From Eucalyptus grandis (taxonomy: Eukaryota; Streptophyta; Magnoliopsida; Myrtales; Myrtaceae): a stretch of 64,000 bases of DNA. Location: assembly GCF_016545825.1 (NCBI RefSeq), contig NC_052614.1, forward strand, positions 41,448,072 to 41,512,071. Direction: 5' to 3'. Under the pieces are notes generated by a model that did not search any database, was not told the DNA's origin, and was given only the letters and a program-made list of their open reading frames with translations. Positions 48,185-58,713 of the stretch are shown here, one piece after another (the first letter of the stretch is position 1; every line of letters begins with the position of its first letter). The translations under genes were made by a program, and so were the position numbers.

Positions 48185-49560
48185 TGGTATCAGAGATGGA
48201 TTATTTTGAGCTCTTACTACTCGTTGCTAAAGGTTTTACTCAAACTTATGGAGTGGATTATTTTGAGACCTTTTCCCCTGTGGCACGTCTCAACTCTGTT
48301 CGTGTTATTATTTCTCTTGCTGTGAATTTCGATTGGCCATTATATCAATTAGATGTCAAGAATGCTTTTCTTTATGGTGATTTGCCTGAAGAAGTATATA
48401 TGGAGCAACCTCCTAGGTATGTTGCTCAGGGGGAGAATCGTAGTAAAGTATGTCGGCTACATAAGGCCATTTATGGGTTGAAACAGTCTCCAAGAGCATG
48501 GTTTGAAAAATTCAGTTCAGTGATTTCCAGATGTGGTTTCCACCAATGTTATTTTGATCATTCTATTTTTGTTCGCAAGAAAGAATCGGGGGTAGTCATT
48601 CTTGTGGTATGTGTGGATGATATAATTGTCTCTGGTAGTGATATGACTAGCATTTATGAGATTAAGTCCTTTCTTCAGCAGCAATTTCATATTAAAGACT
48701 TGGGAACTCTTAGATATTTTTTGGGAATTGAAGTTTTACGAAGTAAAAAAGGCATTAATTTGTCTCAGCGAAAGTATGTTCTTGATCTTTTGTCTGAGAC
48801 AGGTACACTAGCTTCCAAGCCAGTTGATACTCTTATGGATCCAAATCAAAAGTTTAGAGTTGATGATGGAAAGGAAATTGAAGACAAGCATCAATATCGG
48901 CGTCTAGTTGGGAAACTAATTTATCTTACTATTACACGTCCCGATATTTCTTTTGTTGTTGGCGTGGTGAGTCAGTTTATGGAGTCACCTAAGAAAGCTC
49001 ATTGGGATGTTGTATGTCGCATTCTTCGATATCTTAAAAGCTCTCCTGGTAAGGGACTAATTTATAAATCTAATGGTTCTTCCACTTTGGTTGGCTATTC
49101 TGATGCTGATTGGGCTGGGTCAACATATGATCGACGGTCTACAACTGGGTATTGCACTTTTATTGGTGGTAATTTGGTTACTTGGAGAAGCAAGAAACAA
49201 ACTACCATTGCCAGTCTAGTGCAGGGCTGAATATCGTGCTATGGCACATACTGTGGCTGAATTGTTGTGGTTGAAATCTCTTCTCCAGGAGCTTGGATTT
49301 TCTATTAATCAACCTATTGACATGATGTGTGATAATCAAGCAGCCATTTATATTGCCGGGAATCCTGTTTTCAAGAGCGAACTAAGCATATAGAAGTTGA
49401 CTGTCACTTTGTTCGTGATGCTGTGAAGCAGAATTTGGTTGCTACTCCTTACGTTGCCTCTAGAGATCAATTTGCTGATATGTTTACCAAAGCATTATTT
49501 CGTCCCCTTTTGCTGTTGGTTGTTCCAAGCTAGGCATGGGTGACCTATATGCTCCAGCTT
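48184..49560 (+). pseudogene. RT-RNase H of compact copia derivative
   Basis: An open frame of 348 residues (48184-49230) starts with an ATG formed by the last LTR base and the primer site. Motifs: GVDYFETFSPVARLNSVRVI, LDVKNAFLYGDLPEEVYMEQ, IYGLKQSPRAWFEKF, VVCVDDIIVSGSD (catalytic VDD), DLGTLRYFLGIEV, RLVGKLIYLTITRPDISFVV and SDADWAGSTYDRRSTTGYCT. RNase H continues after a frameshift near 49225 with EYRAMAHTVAELLWLKSLLQ, MCDNQAAIYIAGNPVF and DQFADMFTKAL. The frame lacks the first part of RT (the KWV..K block), so enzyme activity is doubtful. Confidence 0.88.
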
Positions 49561-49569
49561 AAGGGGGAG

Positions 49570-49822
49570 TGTTAAGTTACTTTAATTGAGTTTCCTTTAT
49601 TATCAGAGTTTTATTTCCTTTTTTTTTACTTACATAAGGGTATTATTGTCATATACAATTTATATTCAATATAAATACAATGGGTGTAGGGTTTTTACAT
49701 TACTAGAAATCCACAGCCCCTCTTTCTTTCTTTTATGTTCTCCTTCTCTTCTTTTCTATTCCTTCTCTCTTCTTCTTTCTCTCTTACTATTCGCTGCGGG
49801 TTCTCTAATCAGCTTTGTGACA
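49570..49822 (+). repeat. 3' LTR of compact copia derivative
   Basis: Same start and end as the 5' LTR (TGTTAAGTTACTTTAATTGA ... CTTTGTGACA). Confidence 0.9.
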
Positions 49823-50920
49823 GATATTCCATAGCATATACGGAGACAGGGGGATAATAGAATGTGTTGTCTTTGTAAATCCCTCTATGGCCTGAAATAG
49901 GCTTTTAGATAATGGTACGCCATGTTTGCCAATGCCCTTACAACTGCAAGCTTCAAACAGTCCAAATATGATTATTCCCTATTCACATGGACTAAATGTA
50001 TGTTATTAATCTACTTGATGATATATGTCGACTATATACTCATCATGGTGAATGATAAAGCTACTATAGAATGCCTTAAGGAATATCTACAGTCCACCTT
50101 CCATATTAAAGACTTGGGAGCACCTTTGGGATTGAAATTGTCCAATCCGATCAAGGAATTTCTCTCAATCAGCAGAATTTTGTGCTAGAGATTATATCAT
50201 AGGCAAGTCTATCAGGATGCAAACCAGCAATTATTCCAATTGAGCATAATACCAAACTAACTACGGCAGATTATGATGTAGGATTATCTCAGGATAATGA
50301 TCCTATACTCAAAGATCGTTCGAGTTATCATAAACTCATTGGAAAACTTATATATTTGACTATGACCAAGCCTGATATTTCATATGCTATGTAGACACTC
50401 AGTCAATTTATGCACAATCCGAAGCAATCTCATATGAATGCTTTAAAGGTCGTGAAGTATTTGAAAAGGTGTCTAGGACTCGAGATTCTCCTATCCAGGA
50501 AATGCAATATGGAAATGATGGCATGTTGTGATGTGAACTGTGCGACTTGTCCCATAAGCTAAGGATCCATCACTAGCTTTTACATTAAATTGGAAGAATC
50601 TCTTCTTTCATGGAAGACTAAAAATTAGGTGACCATATGATTATCTTTAGCTAAGGCAAAGTATCAAGCCATGGCAAAAATTAGTCTGCCGTAGTTGAGA
50701 GGCATTTTCAGGGGATCCTATTCCAATTGATGTAGGATTACCAGCAATTATTCCAACTGTATTCTGTTGATGACAATGCTTTTCAGTTATGATATATTGA
50801 TTTACAATAATTTTCATTGACACGACAGAACGAGGAAAATCTTTAACTACACAAGAAAGCATGTAGATGTCAAAAAACTACAGCTCAAAATGCCACATGT
50901 CTACTAAAGCAAACTCGTTG
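49823..50920 (+). pseudogene. Ty1-copia element C, RT C-terminus and RNase H
   Basis: This continues the frame broken at 47933: CCLCKSLYGLK, stop, then TTASFKQSKYDYSLFTWTK, LMIYVDYILIMVND (YVDD changed to YVDY), ECLKEYLQSTFHIKDLGAPL, SSYHKLIGKLIYLTMTKPDI and RNase H near 50510-50700 (AKAKYQAMAK). The YVDD box is mutated and stops are frequent. No 3' LTR or polypurine tract can be recognised after it. Confidence 0.85.
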
Positions 50921-50929
50921 GAATTTACT

Positions 50930-53900
50930 CATGAGTACTAAGAAGATGGCACGAAGATAGAGCAATGCTTTGGAAATGCATTCATCAGGATCTTGAGTAG
51001 CAAACTCAGGGTCGTAGTGGAGCACGAAAGGTCTTTACATGTGGTTGAAGGAGCATCGTCGCAGTGACTGGTATATGTGGCACTTGCACAGAACAGCTAC
51101 AAAAACAGCAATTGGGGTACTCTGAAGTCACATGTGGTTTCTTTAGAAGAATTTGATATTTTCGACAGCCTCGCTAAATCTTTTACTATTAAATCCCATG
51201 AAAATGCTACTACATCTGATCAATATCTCTTTCTCCTCCTGTATTTCCCTTCACCCATTTCTTTTTCTATCGAAACCCATAAAAATGCGCACTTCCTTTA
51301 GCCACTCTTCTTCTTACAGAAGGTGCCTTGTCCATCTTCTACCATTGGACTTGTTCAACTTTCAAGGCGAGGATTTTACCTTTTATAAATTTTTCATTTA
51401 CAAGAATAGCCTCATTTATGGCCATGAAATTGCCCAATTGTTCATAAACATTAGCATTTTTAGGAGTTTGTCATAGCTTTTACCAAATTTTATTGATTTT
51501 TAAGATGTTGTTTTGTTAGGGTAGGTATATTAAATGTAAGAGTGAAACCTATACAGAAAGCTTTCTACCAATGATGTATTTTTCTAATGGAAAAGCGATC
51601 AACTTCATAAGTCGATTTGTGAAATTCAGCTGTTTTACTTGGCCCTTACTCCAATAGTATGTTTCTGCACCGTAATTGTCTTGTATCCTTATAAGGCAAC
51701 CCATGTTCGGCCCATATATACGGACTTTTCTCTTGACACAAGCCAGCTATGATTGGCCAGTGTCTTCATCACACATCACAATATATCAACCGTTGAGTCA
51801 CCACATCTACATTGCCATGTGGGAATGTCCTCCTCATCAATGACCACATCTAAATTATAGCATGTTTTGACAAGTCTCATTCTCAATAATCATTTGGTTG
51901 TGTTCGTTCATTTCAAATTACCATTTCGTCGAGTGTTTATATATATAAGCTTCTTCTCTATAAGACATTTGCCACAATATCTTATAGAGAAGTGAATTGA
52001 GGTAGAAACTAGTATTGAATTTGCTTATATAATAGGGGGATGTGAATTAAAGTTAATGACTTCTTTGTCGGCCGACTAATCAAGAGTTCCTTCATGGTCT
52101 TGGGCCTTTTGCATTTATTCAGTGGAGATTAGATGAGCCGAAAGTGTGGATAAAAATCATAAGATGCTTATGTCCATTCGATAATACTCAGTGATGCAAA
52201 ATGCATATGCATTCGGAATTGAATCATCCCGGCCTTATTTGGCAAGCTATATAAACCCGTATGTCAAACGAGGCAAATAAAATGCATCTTGCATGGCCTT
52301 ATTCATTTCATAGATCCTCAACGGTTTGGATGTAATGATGGAGGGTTTTAAAATTATATCATGTCGACACTTGTCACCCGATGGAATTAGGTTAACTATG
52401 GAAAAAGTTTAATTTTCTTAACTTTATTCCTTTCATTGCCTTTTTCTTTCTTTAAATGAGCATTTTTCCTTTCCAAATTGATTTTCAATTTCCAGAAGAA
52501 TGCCCTTTTGTGCCACAAAGCGCCAGAGAAGCTTTCATCGTGTAGAGGACTGACTGTAAAAGATTACCCGATGCACTACTTATGTATAAACAATAGATTC
52601 TCCAGCGGTTGTGCTGAGGTTAAAGAGTATCTAGAGTTCTGACTTTTCTCTTTGCTCTTCTCCGTGTATTTTCTTCTTTTACTTTCCTTGGACTCACTGT
52701 AAATTGAGATTACCCGATGCTCGCACACAACATATATTTACATTGGAATTCGGACTCACGCCGATAAAAGAACCTATTTCTTTCATAAGAAAAATAGCGC
52801 CAAACGCCTACCCACTACGTACGTGGGATAGGATACAATAAAGAGTTTTCCTGTGATTTTAAGGTCTCGAGGCATCTTATAACGTGCCTTTTGGACACTA
52901 CTTAGTTGGAGAGAGATGTGAACTTAATAAGAGAAGTAATCGTCTTGAAATTAGTTGATAATTTCAAACATTAGATGATAATTTTCCTCTCTAAATAATT
53001 CCCACTTCAACAGCTTAATAATAACATATCAAAATTCGACCAAATATCTATCTACTTTAACCTTACCAAAATATTGCACACTTCCAAGAAAAATTGCACA
53101 AGGCGCACACGTATTCATAAACACAAATTTCTCTATCTTCTATTTCTCCACCTCTTCCCTGTAATTGTGGCTCGTATTATGCTGTGCCTCGAAAAACGTT
53201 ACAATTGCGATTTCAGAAGTCAGGAACATCCATGCAGCTAATCGCTTGTCTCTGGCAACTCTATAATCTATTAGGAAAGTCTCAAGGTGTTGTCGCCTGA
53301 ATTTTGCCGACGAAGTCCGTCATGCATTTTTCAAAGAAAAATTATCTCAAGCATCAAATTCGCCGATAATCAGCGAGATCCAACTCTAATAAAAGCGGTA
53401 AATTTATGTAACCTTGCTATTTATCTCACTGCATTTCTTCTGCACTTAGCAATTAGGGACATCCTAACTATAGGATACATGGACTCGATATCTAAAATTT
53501 TCAAATTGACGAGACCGCAAGCTTTTCCAAATCAATCAAACTCTTAATGGTCTTAGCAGTTTTTTCCCCTTGGTTCTCTCTCTCTCTCTCTCTGTTCTCA
53601 TATTCTCACGTAACTAATCTCTTTAGACCTCCAACCACCCATGTGCATTTGGAGAACAGGACAAGAACCGAAAATGGAAGCAATTCTCACCCATGTGCAT
53701 CTGCAGACAAAGCTAGAATAGCCGTGATGTTGGCTGGTCCCAAAGACTACGAATTGCAGGAGACTAGGCTGGAGAATCAAGTTGGAAATGGCAGATAAAA
53801 ATTGCTGGAAATTTGCAGGGGGTATTGCAGCACGCAAAACTGTGAAGACATAAAGGCAACATGGGTGTTTGCCGTGACTCTTGATGCTGAATGAATGGCC

Positions 53901-54543
53901 TTTCTGGCTTGATTTAAGGAGCTGGACGGCTGCAATCTCTGCCGAGGGAAGCTTCATGAAACTAAGCTTAAAATGGAGGGACACCAAGCAGGACAAACCG
54001 CCGAAATTGCACCTTGAATGGGCGGCTGCAATAGTACAAATCGAAGCCTGAATTCAGACGAAATGCAGCTGCTTACTGTTGACCCTTTCAAAGGCCACTT
54101 GAGATGACAACATAGAGGGAAATTCCGATGTATTTGCTGCAACAGAAGGAGTGAAGGCTGAGATGGATCAAGAGAAATGCAGAGCTGAAAACTGCTGGCG
54201 GCAGGTGCTGATGAGAGATAGTGAGGTTAAAATTGAGCCCAAGATTCCAAGGCCCGGGAAAGCTAGAAGCCCGCCCATCTCTATTTTTCTCTCTACTCTC
54301 TCTCCCGTCTAACGTGGAACTTTGAGAGCGCACGTGCGCGATGGAAGCAATTCAGCGCGAGGAGATATCCCTAGAATCTGCCGAGCTAGATTTTTGTAAC
54401 TGAATGGATTGTGATGCTTATATTTTTCTTTCCGAGAGTAAGGGACCACACTGGAACACTCAAAAACCGCTTGCATTCCAGCGGGGGAGAGAGAGAGAGG
54501 AGCCATTGGGAGAACACACACCTCAAAAACGAGAGATACAGCA

Positions 54544-54545
<2 letters not shown>
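50930..54545. other. Intergenic, no recognisable gene
   Basis: Frames at 51077-51476, 53287-53547 and 53598-54333 show no motif. A perfect 13-base hairpin lies at 51953-51992. CACCCATGTGCAT occurs twice near 53637 and 53689. Much of 53600-54400 is less AT-rich and may be untranslated or intronic relic sequence. Confidence 0.35.
51953..51992. repeat. Perfect short inverted repeat
   Basis: CTTCTCTATAAGA, a 14-base loop and then TCTTATAGAGAAG form a stem of 13 perfect base pairs. There is no coding context, and it could be a small foldback remnant. Confidence 0.7.

Positions 54546-54547
<2 letters not shown>

Positions 54548-54599
<52 letters not shown>
54548..54599. repeat. (AT)26 microsatellite
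   Basis: A run of alternating A and T of about 52 bases, adjoining the copia E LTR. Confidence 0.95.
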
Positions 54600-54601
<2 letters not shown>

Positions 54602-54630
54602 TCCTTTCTCCACCACACCTTCGATATTAT

Positions 54631-55784
54631 TGTGTAAAGTAAACAGTTAAACAAAAATAAATAGAACGGTAAAATAAATCAAACACCAGATTTATGTGGT
54701 TTGATCGGATAGAAAGTAGTAATTATTTCAATTATATATGAAGTGATAAAACAGAAATCAAAACTATATTCAAATTACTCAAACACCCTTATATTTTCCG
54801 AGCCCTATCTACACTCATTAATTCACATAGTATTTAACCTCATAGCCTAATAATTCCTCACAAAATAATAATTAAATCTCATAAATAAATTTATAAATTT
54901 TGCCACAAAATTTAATCCGTTTCAGCATTAAAATTATGAATGCAATTCCACAAAGAAAATCATGGGAAAACCTCACCAAGCTCTTGTCGAAAAGGATCCA
55001 TCACCAATTTTTCGTGACCACTATAGCAACCCACGAATACATATCTAATTGCATATGTACTCTACCCACAAAAAAGCAAAAGCCCTTGCAACCCACGCAT
55101 TGAATATTCTGAAACAAAAATAGGAAATTTTTTCCTCCAGCGACTTGGACTCCAATATTGACTTTCCTTCTGACGGTCAAAGTCCACTGTCATTTGGATT
55201 CCAATGTTGAATAAGCAATAACCATTTTATTTCTAGTCAGAACTATTATTCTGTTTTTGAAAATAAATTTGGAACATAAATTTATTTGATAATGCAATTT
55301 CAATTTTTCTATTTTTGAAACAAAATTTTAGCTTGGAATAAAAATGAGAAGTAGATTTTTATTTTATTTCTCTATTCTTGGAATAAAAATGAGAAATAAA
55401 CTCTTTTCATTATTCACCCTCGCTACTAGTCGGCCGCCAACTTACTACTACCCAAGGCTTGCAACCATCGTCACCATTCACTACCATTGCCATTCATCAC
55501 CGCCACTTGAGAGAGGGAAATTTTGTGTTGTTATCATGCAAATTTCTATTATGGAAACAAAAATTTCTATCATTATCAAACACATATTCTTACTCAAAAT
55601 TTGTCCGAGAAATAGAAATAGAAAAATCAATTTTTGGAACAAAAACTAATTATTGAAATGGAATAGTTATCATTCACGCTAGAATTTCATGGTAGACATT
55701 CACAAATATTGAACTTTCGGACCTTCCTTTAATTCATCTCCGGTTGCTTCATTTACGGGCTCAAAATCAAGATATATTTTAACA
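54631..55784 (-). mobile_element. Copia element E, 3' LTR carrying a MITE
   Basis: On the minus strand the LTR would start TGTTAAAATATATCTTGA at 55784, after the purine-rich ATATGGAGA tract (55785-55796), and run down to about 54631 (TGTGTAAAG on plus). TTTATGTGGTTTGATCGG near 54690 and AAATTT...CACAAAATTTAAT near 54895 match the partial LTR at 63692-64000. A MITE (55210-55680) is inserted, so the LTR proper is about 0.7 kb. Confidence 0.5.
55210..55680. mobile_element. MITE-like element (relative of 11078-11914)
   Basis: Both ends consist of AATAGAAATA/TTATTTCT words in inverted order (TTATTTCTCTATTCTTGGAA, TCCGAGAAATAGAAATAGAA). It closes TTATCATTCACGC, like the TTATCAAACGTACGC end of the 11 kb copy. 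The short core is CCATCGTCACCATTCACTAC-rich. No transposase. Confidence 0.5.
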
Positions 55785-56239
55785 ATCTCCATATTGACTT
55801 AACATTTGAACCAAGTCACACTAGTGTCGTTAAACATATGAACTTTACTATTGTTGGGATGCACATAAGAGTTATATCAAAGAAGTCTTATATTGAAAAA
55901 TTGGTATGGTGTATTATAGCAAGTAATATTTCCTAGCTGGCCCATAATTTATTGACTAAAATTTTTGAGTGAAAGTAAGTCCAATTGAATATGTTAACAA
56001 ATTCAAACATAGGTCATCTCTTGGAGATCTCTCTAGGTGTAGGTATTGGACTTTTTGTTACGAGCTTTCAACATACTACTCTCCCACAAGCCCTCATGGC
56101 TCAATTGCCACAAATATCTTTCAAGTGTAAACCTCACTTGAACTTCACCATTGCCGTACTCCACTTGCACCTTTAATTGCTTCATAAGGATTTTACGAGA
56201 CAACCTCATTTACCACAAATAAAGCAAAACTATTGTTGC

Positions 56240-57880
56240 ATCCGTATTTGTGAGGAGATCCAACACGCATCTTAGTAACCATTGGCTTTATAGGCTCCAA
56301 CTATCTATAAGCACTGTGTCAACTACTTCACTAATACGTGTTACCTAAATAGTTCCTCATTGCACCTCCACTTTGAGCTAAACACCATCTAGATTCGCAT
56401 TAACACTGCTATAATCAGTGTTATCCATAAATATTGGAGATTTGTCAAATGTAATTTCTTTGTCGATAATAAGTGAATTTAATTTCGGGCACTATAACCG
56501 GTAAACCCGCTCACCTTATACATAGCCTAAGACATGCAATTTCTTAACTTCCTATCGAGTTTACCATCACTCACTTGAAAATATTATGAGTAACGAAACA
56601 TTCTAAGAGCATAATAAACTATAACATTACCTAACTAAACCTCTTCGAGAGTCCAACATATAATCACAGTCGATGAGGATCTATTTACTAGCTAGCTTGT
56701 TGTGCTGTGTATATGATAGATATCCTCTATCTCTATTAGCATTATAAAGCATTTTATGGACCACCTCTAATAACAATGTGCTCATCAACTCTACAACATG
56801 ACATGATTCATTGGCATTGGTACAATGTCTCACCATACCTTCCTTTATGCAAAATTCGTTTTATAGCTCCATGTAGAACTCCATACTATTGTCAAGCTAT
56901 ATATGATTGATCATCTTCCTTGTTTCCTTTTCAATCAAATATCTCAATCGCTTGATCTTGACAATAGCATCATATTTGTGCCTAAGCATAAACATCCATG
57001 TCCTCATGATAGCCTACGAACATCCAAATGAATCAACTTCGCAATCTCTGTGATTTCTCTAATAATTTTTTAAACTGCACTTTCCATTGTTTGTTTAAGT
57101 ATAGCATTTGCATATTTAGTTCATTAGTCACAAAATCATACAGTAGATTCCTCTCATCTAGAAACTTCGGGCTTCTCTAACCAATATGTCCCAAAGGCAT
57201 AAACCAAAATTCAGATTCTTGAATAGATGGATATGATGTCTTTGTAGCGAAATCTATCACTATCTCGTCTTGAAGCACATACAAGTCATTGTGCTTGATT
57301 TTTATTTTTTCATTATCATGAAAGCACATCGAACAACCTTTTGAAGTATATTGATACCTAATTGAATCCAAAGCTCTTAAAGAACTTGATTTTTTTCATT
57401 ATCACCAAAGCATATCGAACAGCTTTCTAAAGTATATTGATACTTGGATTGAATCCAAAGCAAAGTTATTCTTCAACTCTAGCACATGCCTCACTCGAAT
57501 TTATGTCTTCATAATACCATCATGCATTTTTATGCTAACATCACCAACACCCATTGAACTTAGTGTTGTTTCCCAATTGCACTTTTACCATTATGCATGC
57601 ATTGATAAATAGAAAACCAATTCCTATTTGGTCTAGCATTAAACGAACAATTAGAATCCTTAATTTGTCCATTAAACGACAATTTTTAGTGATAAACAAG
57701 ACATAATCAACATTATCCAAATTATAGTGTGTTACGGTTGCAATATCATCTATAGGCTAAACTCTAATTTTCTTACCATTCTTATTCTTTAGATTAACAC
57801 AATCCCCTTTAAGATGTCCCCTCCAGCTACAACTTCTAGCAATGCGCGTGAAACTTTAAAAATTCCTCATTTTAAACTCC
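56240..57880 (-). pseudogene. Copia element E, gag zinc knuckle to integrase
   Basis: Minus strand: a zinc-knuckle remnant CWRGHLKGDCVNLKNKNGKK near 57790-57840, a pre-integrase block (MPLGHIG, from the frame 57177-57371) and an integrase tail with a DKEITFDKSPIFMDNTD-type end near 56430. The stretch 56880-57600 aligns base for base, with many changes, to 62060-62760, so E and D are copies of one family. All frames are broken. RT and RNase H are not recognisable between 55800 and 56240. Confidence 0.65.
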
Positions 57881-58713
57881 CATGTCTCTTTGAAAAGAAA
57901 ATTCCCATAATTTCACAACATTCTAGACTACTATTTTTACGTAATTTCACAACTTAACAACCCCTAGATTGAACCTAGAAACTCGTAATTCACATGAATC
58001 CGAATTTAGGGCTTAACTCTGAAAATTCCTCCTGATTAAATGAACAAAAAGTACGACTCCTTTCCAGACACTATGAAACGGAGTTAATCCGTCTTGTCCT
58101 TGTCTCCGGAGCTTGTAGGCACGAATGCTCTTTTGCTTCTTTTTCTCCTTCCTTTCTTTTCCTTTTCCTTCTTTCTTCTTTGTAATCGTGCCCAACTTTT
58201 CTACCGTTTTTTTCTAGCCCACCCCTTGTTGACAAGCTTGTCGTTTTCTGTGTCTTTCTTAAACTCAAATGGTTACATTCAGTGTATCATTGATTGGAAA
58301 ATCAAGAGAGTGATTGAAGATCGAATATTAAAGCTCGATATCTACGAGGACTTTCATATTCTAGTTCAAGCAAAATAAAAAGGAATGCTGATTTTCCAAC
58401 TTTATTTGTGAAAAGGACACAAGTTGTCTCATTCGCTGGGGTCTTCTGGTTGTCTCGGTACACTTTAGTTGCATTTAACGCGTCAGAAACTCTCACACGT
58501 AGAATAAAGAGACGCTTGAGATATTTAATGCTCCAAAGAAATCTAACGCGACAAAGTCTGCCAAATTCTACTTCACCAAACATGCGAGAAGATAAGCGTA
58601 CGAGTTACTTGGTCGTTTTCTGCAGAGAGAATCTCTACGATATCAAAAAGCTATCGCCCTGTTTTTTCACTCTGCTTCCCACACTCGGCCTAAAAGCACA
58701 GAGGAAGCAATCA

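Larger units (their letters stand above)
47934..49822 (+). mobile_element. Compact Ty1-copia derivative with two LTRs
   Basis: 5' LTR 47934-48184 (251 bases), primer site TGGTATCAGAG at 48185, polypurine tract AAGGGGGAG at 49561-49569 and 3' LTR 49570-49822 (253 bases). The LTRs differ by roughly ten substitutions and a few short indels by eye. Flanks are GAAAT and GATAT, a target duplication with one change. The 1385-base interior encodes only RT and RNase H; gag, protease and integrase are deleted. It sits in the RT of copia C, after EEIYME. Confidence 0.92.

Noticed and set aside
58408..58713. Longer N-terminus for the MATE gene from the ATG at 58408
   Set aside because: The frame is open but the 102 extra residues are not MATE-like. 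Family proteins start shortly before the first helix, as MDVEEQ does.
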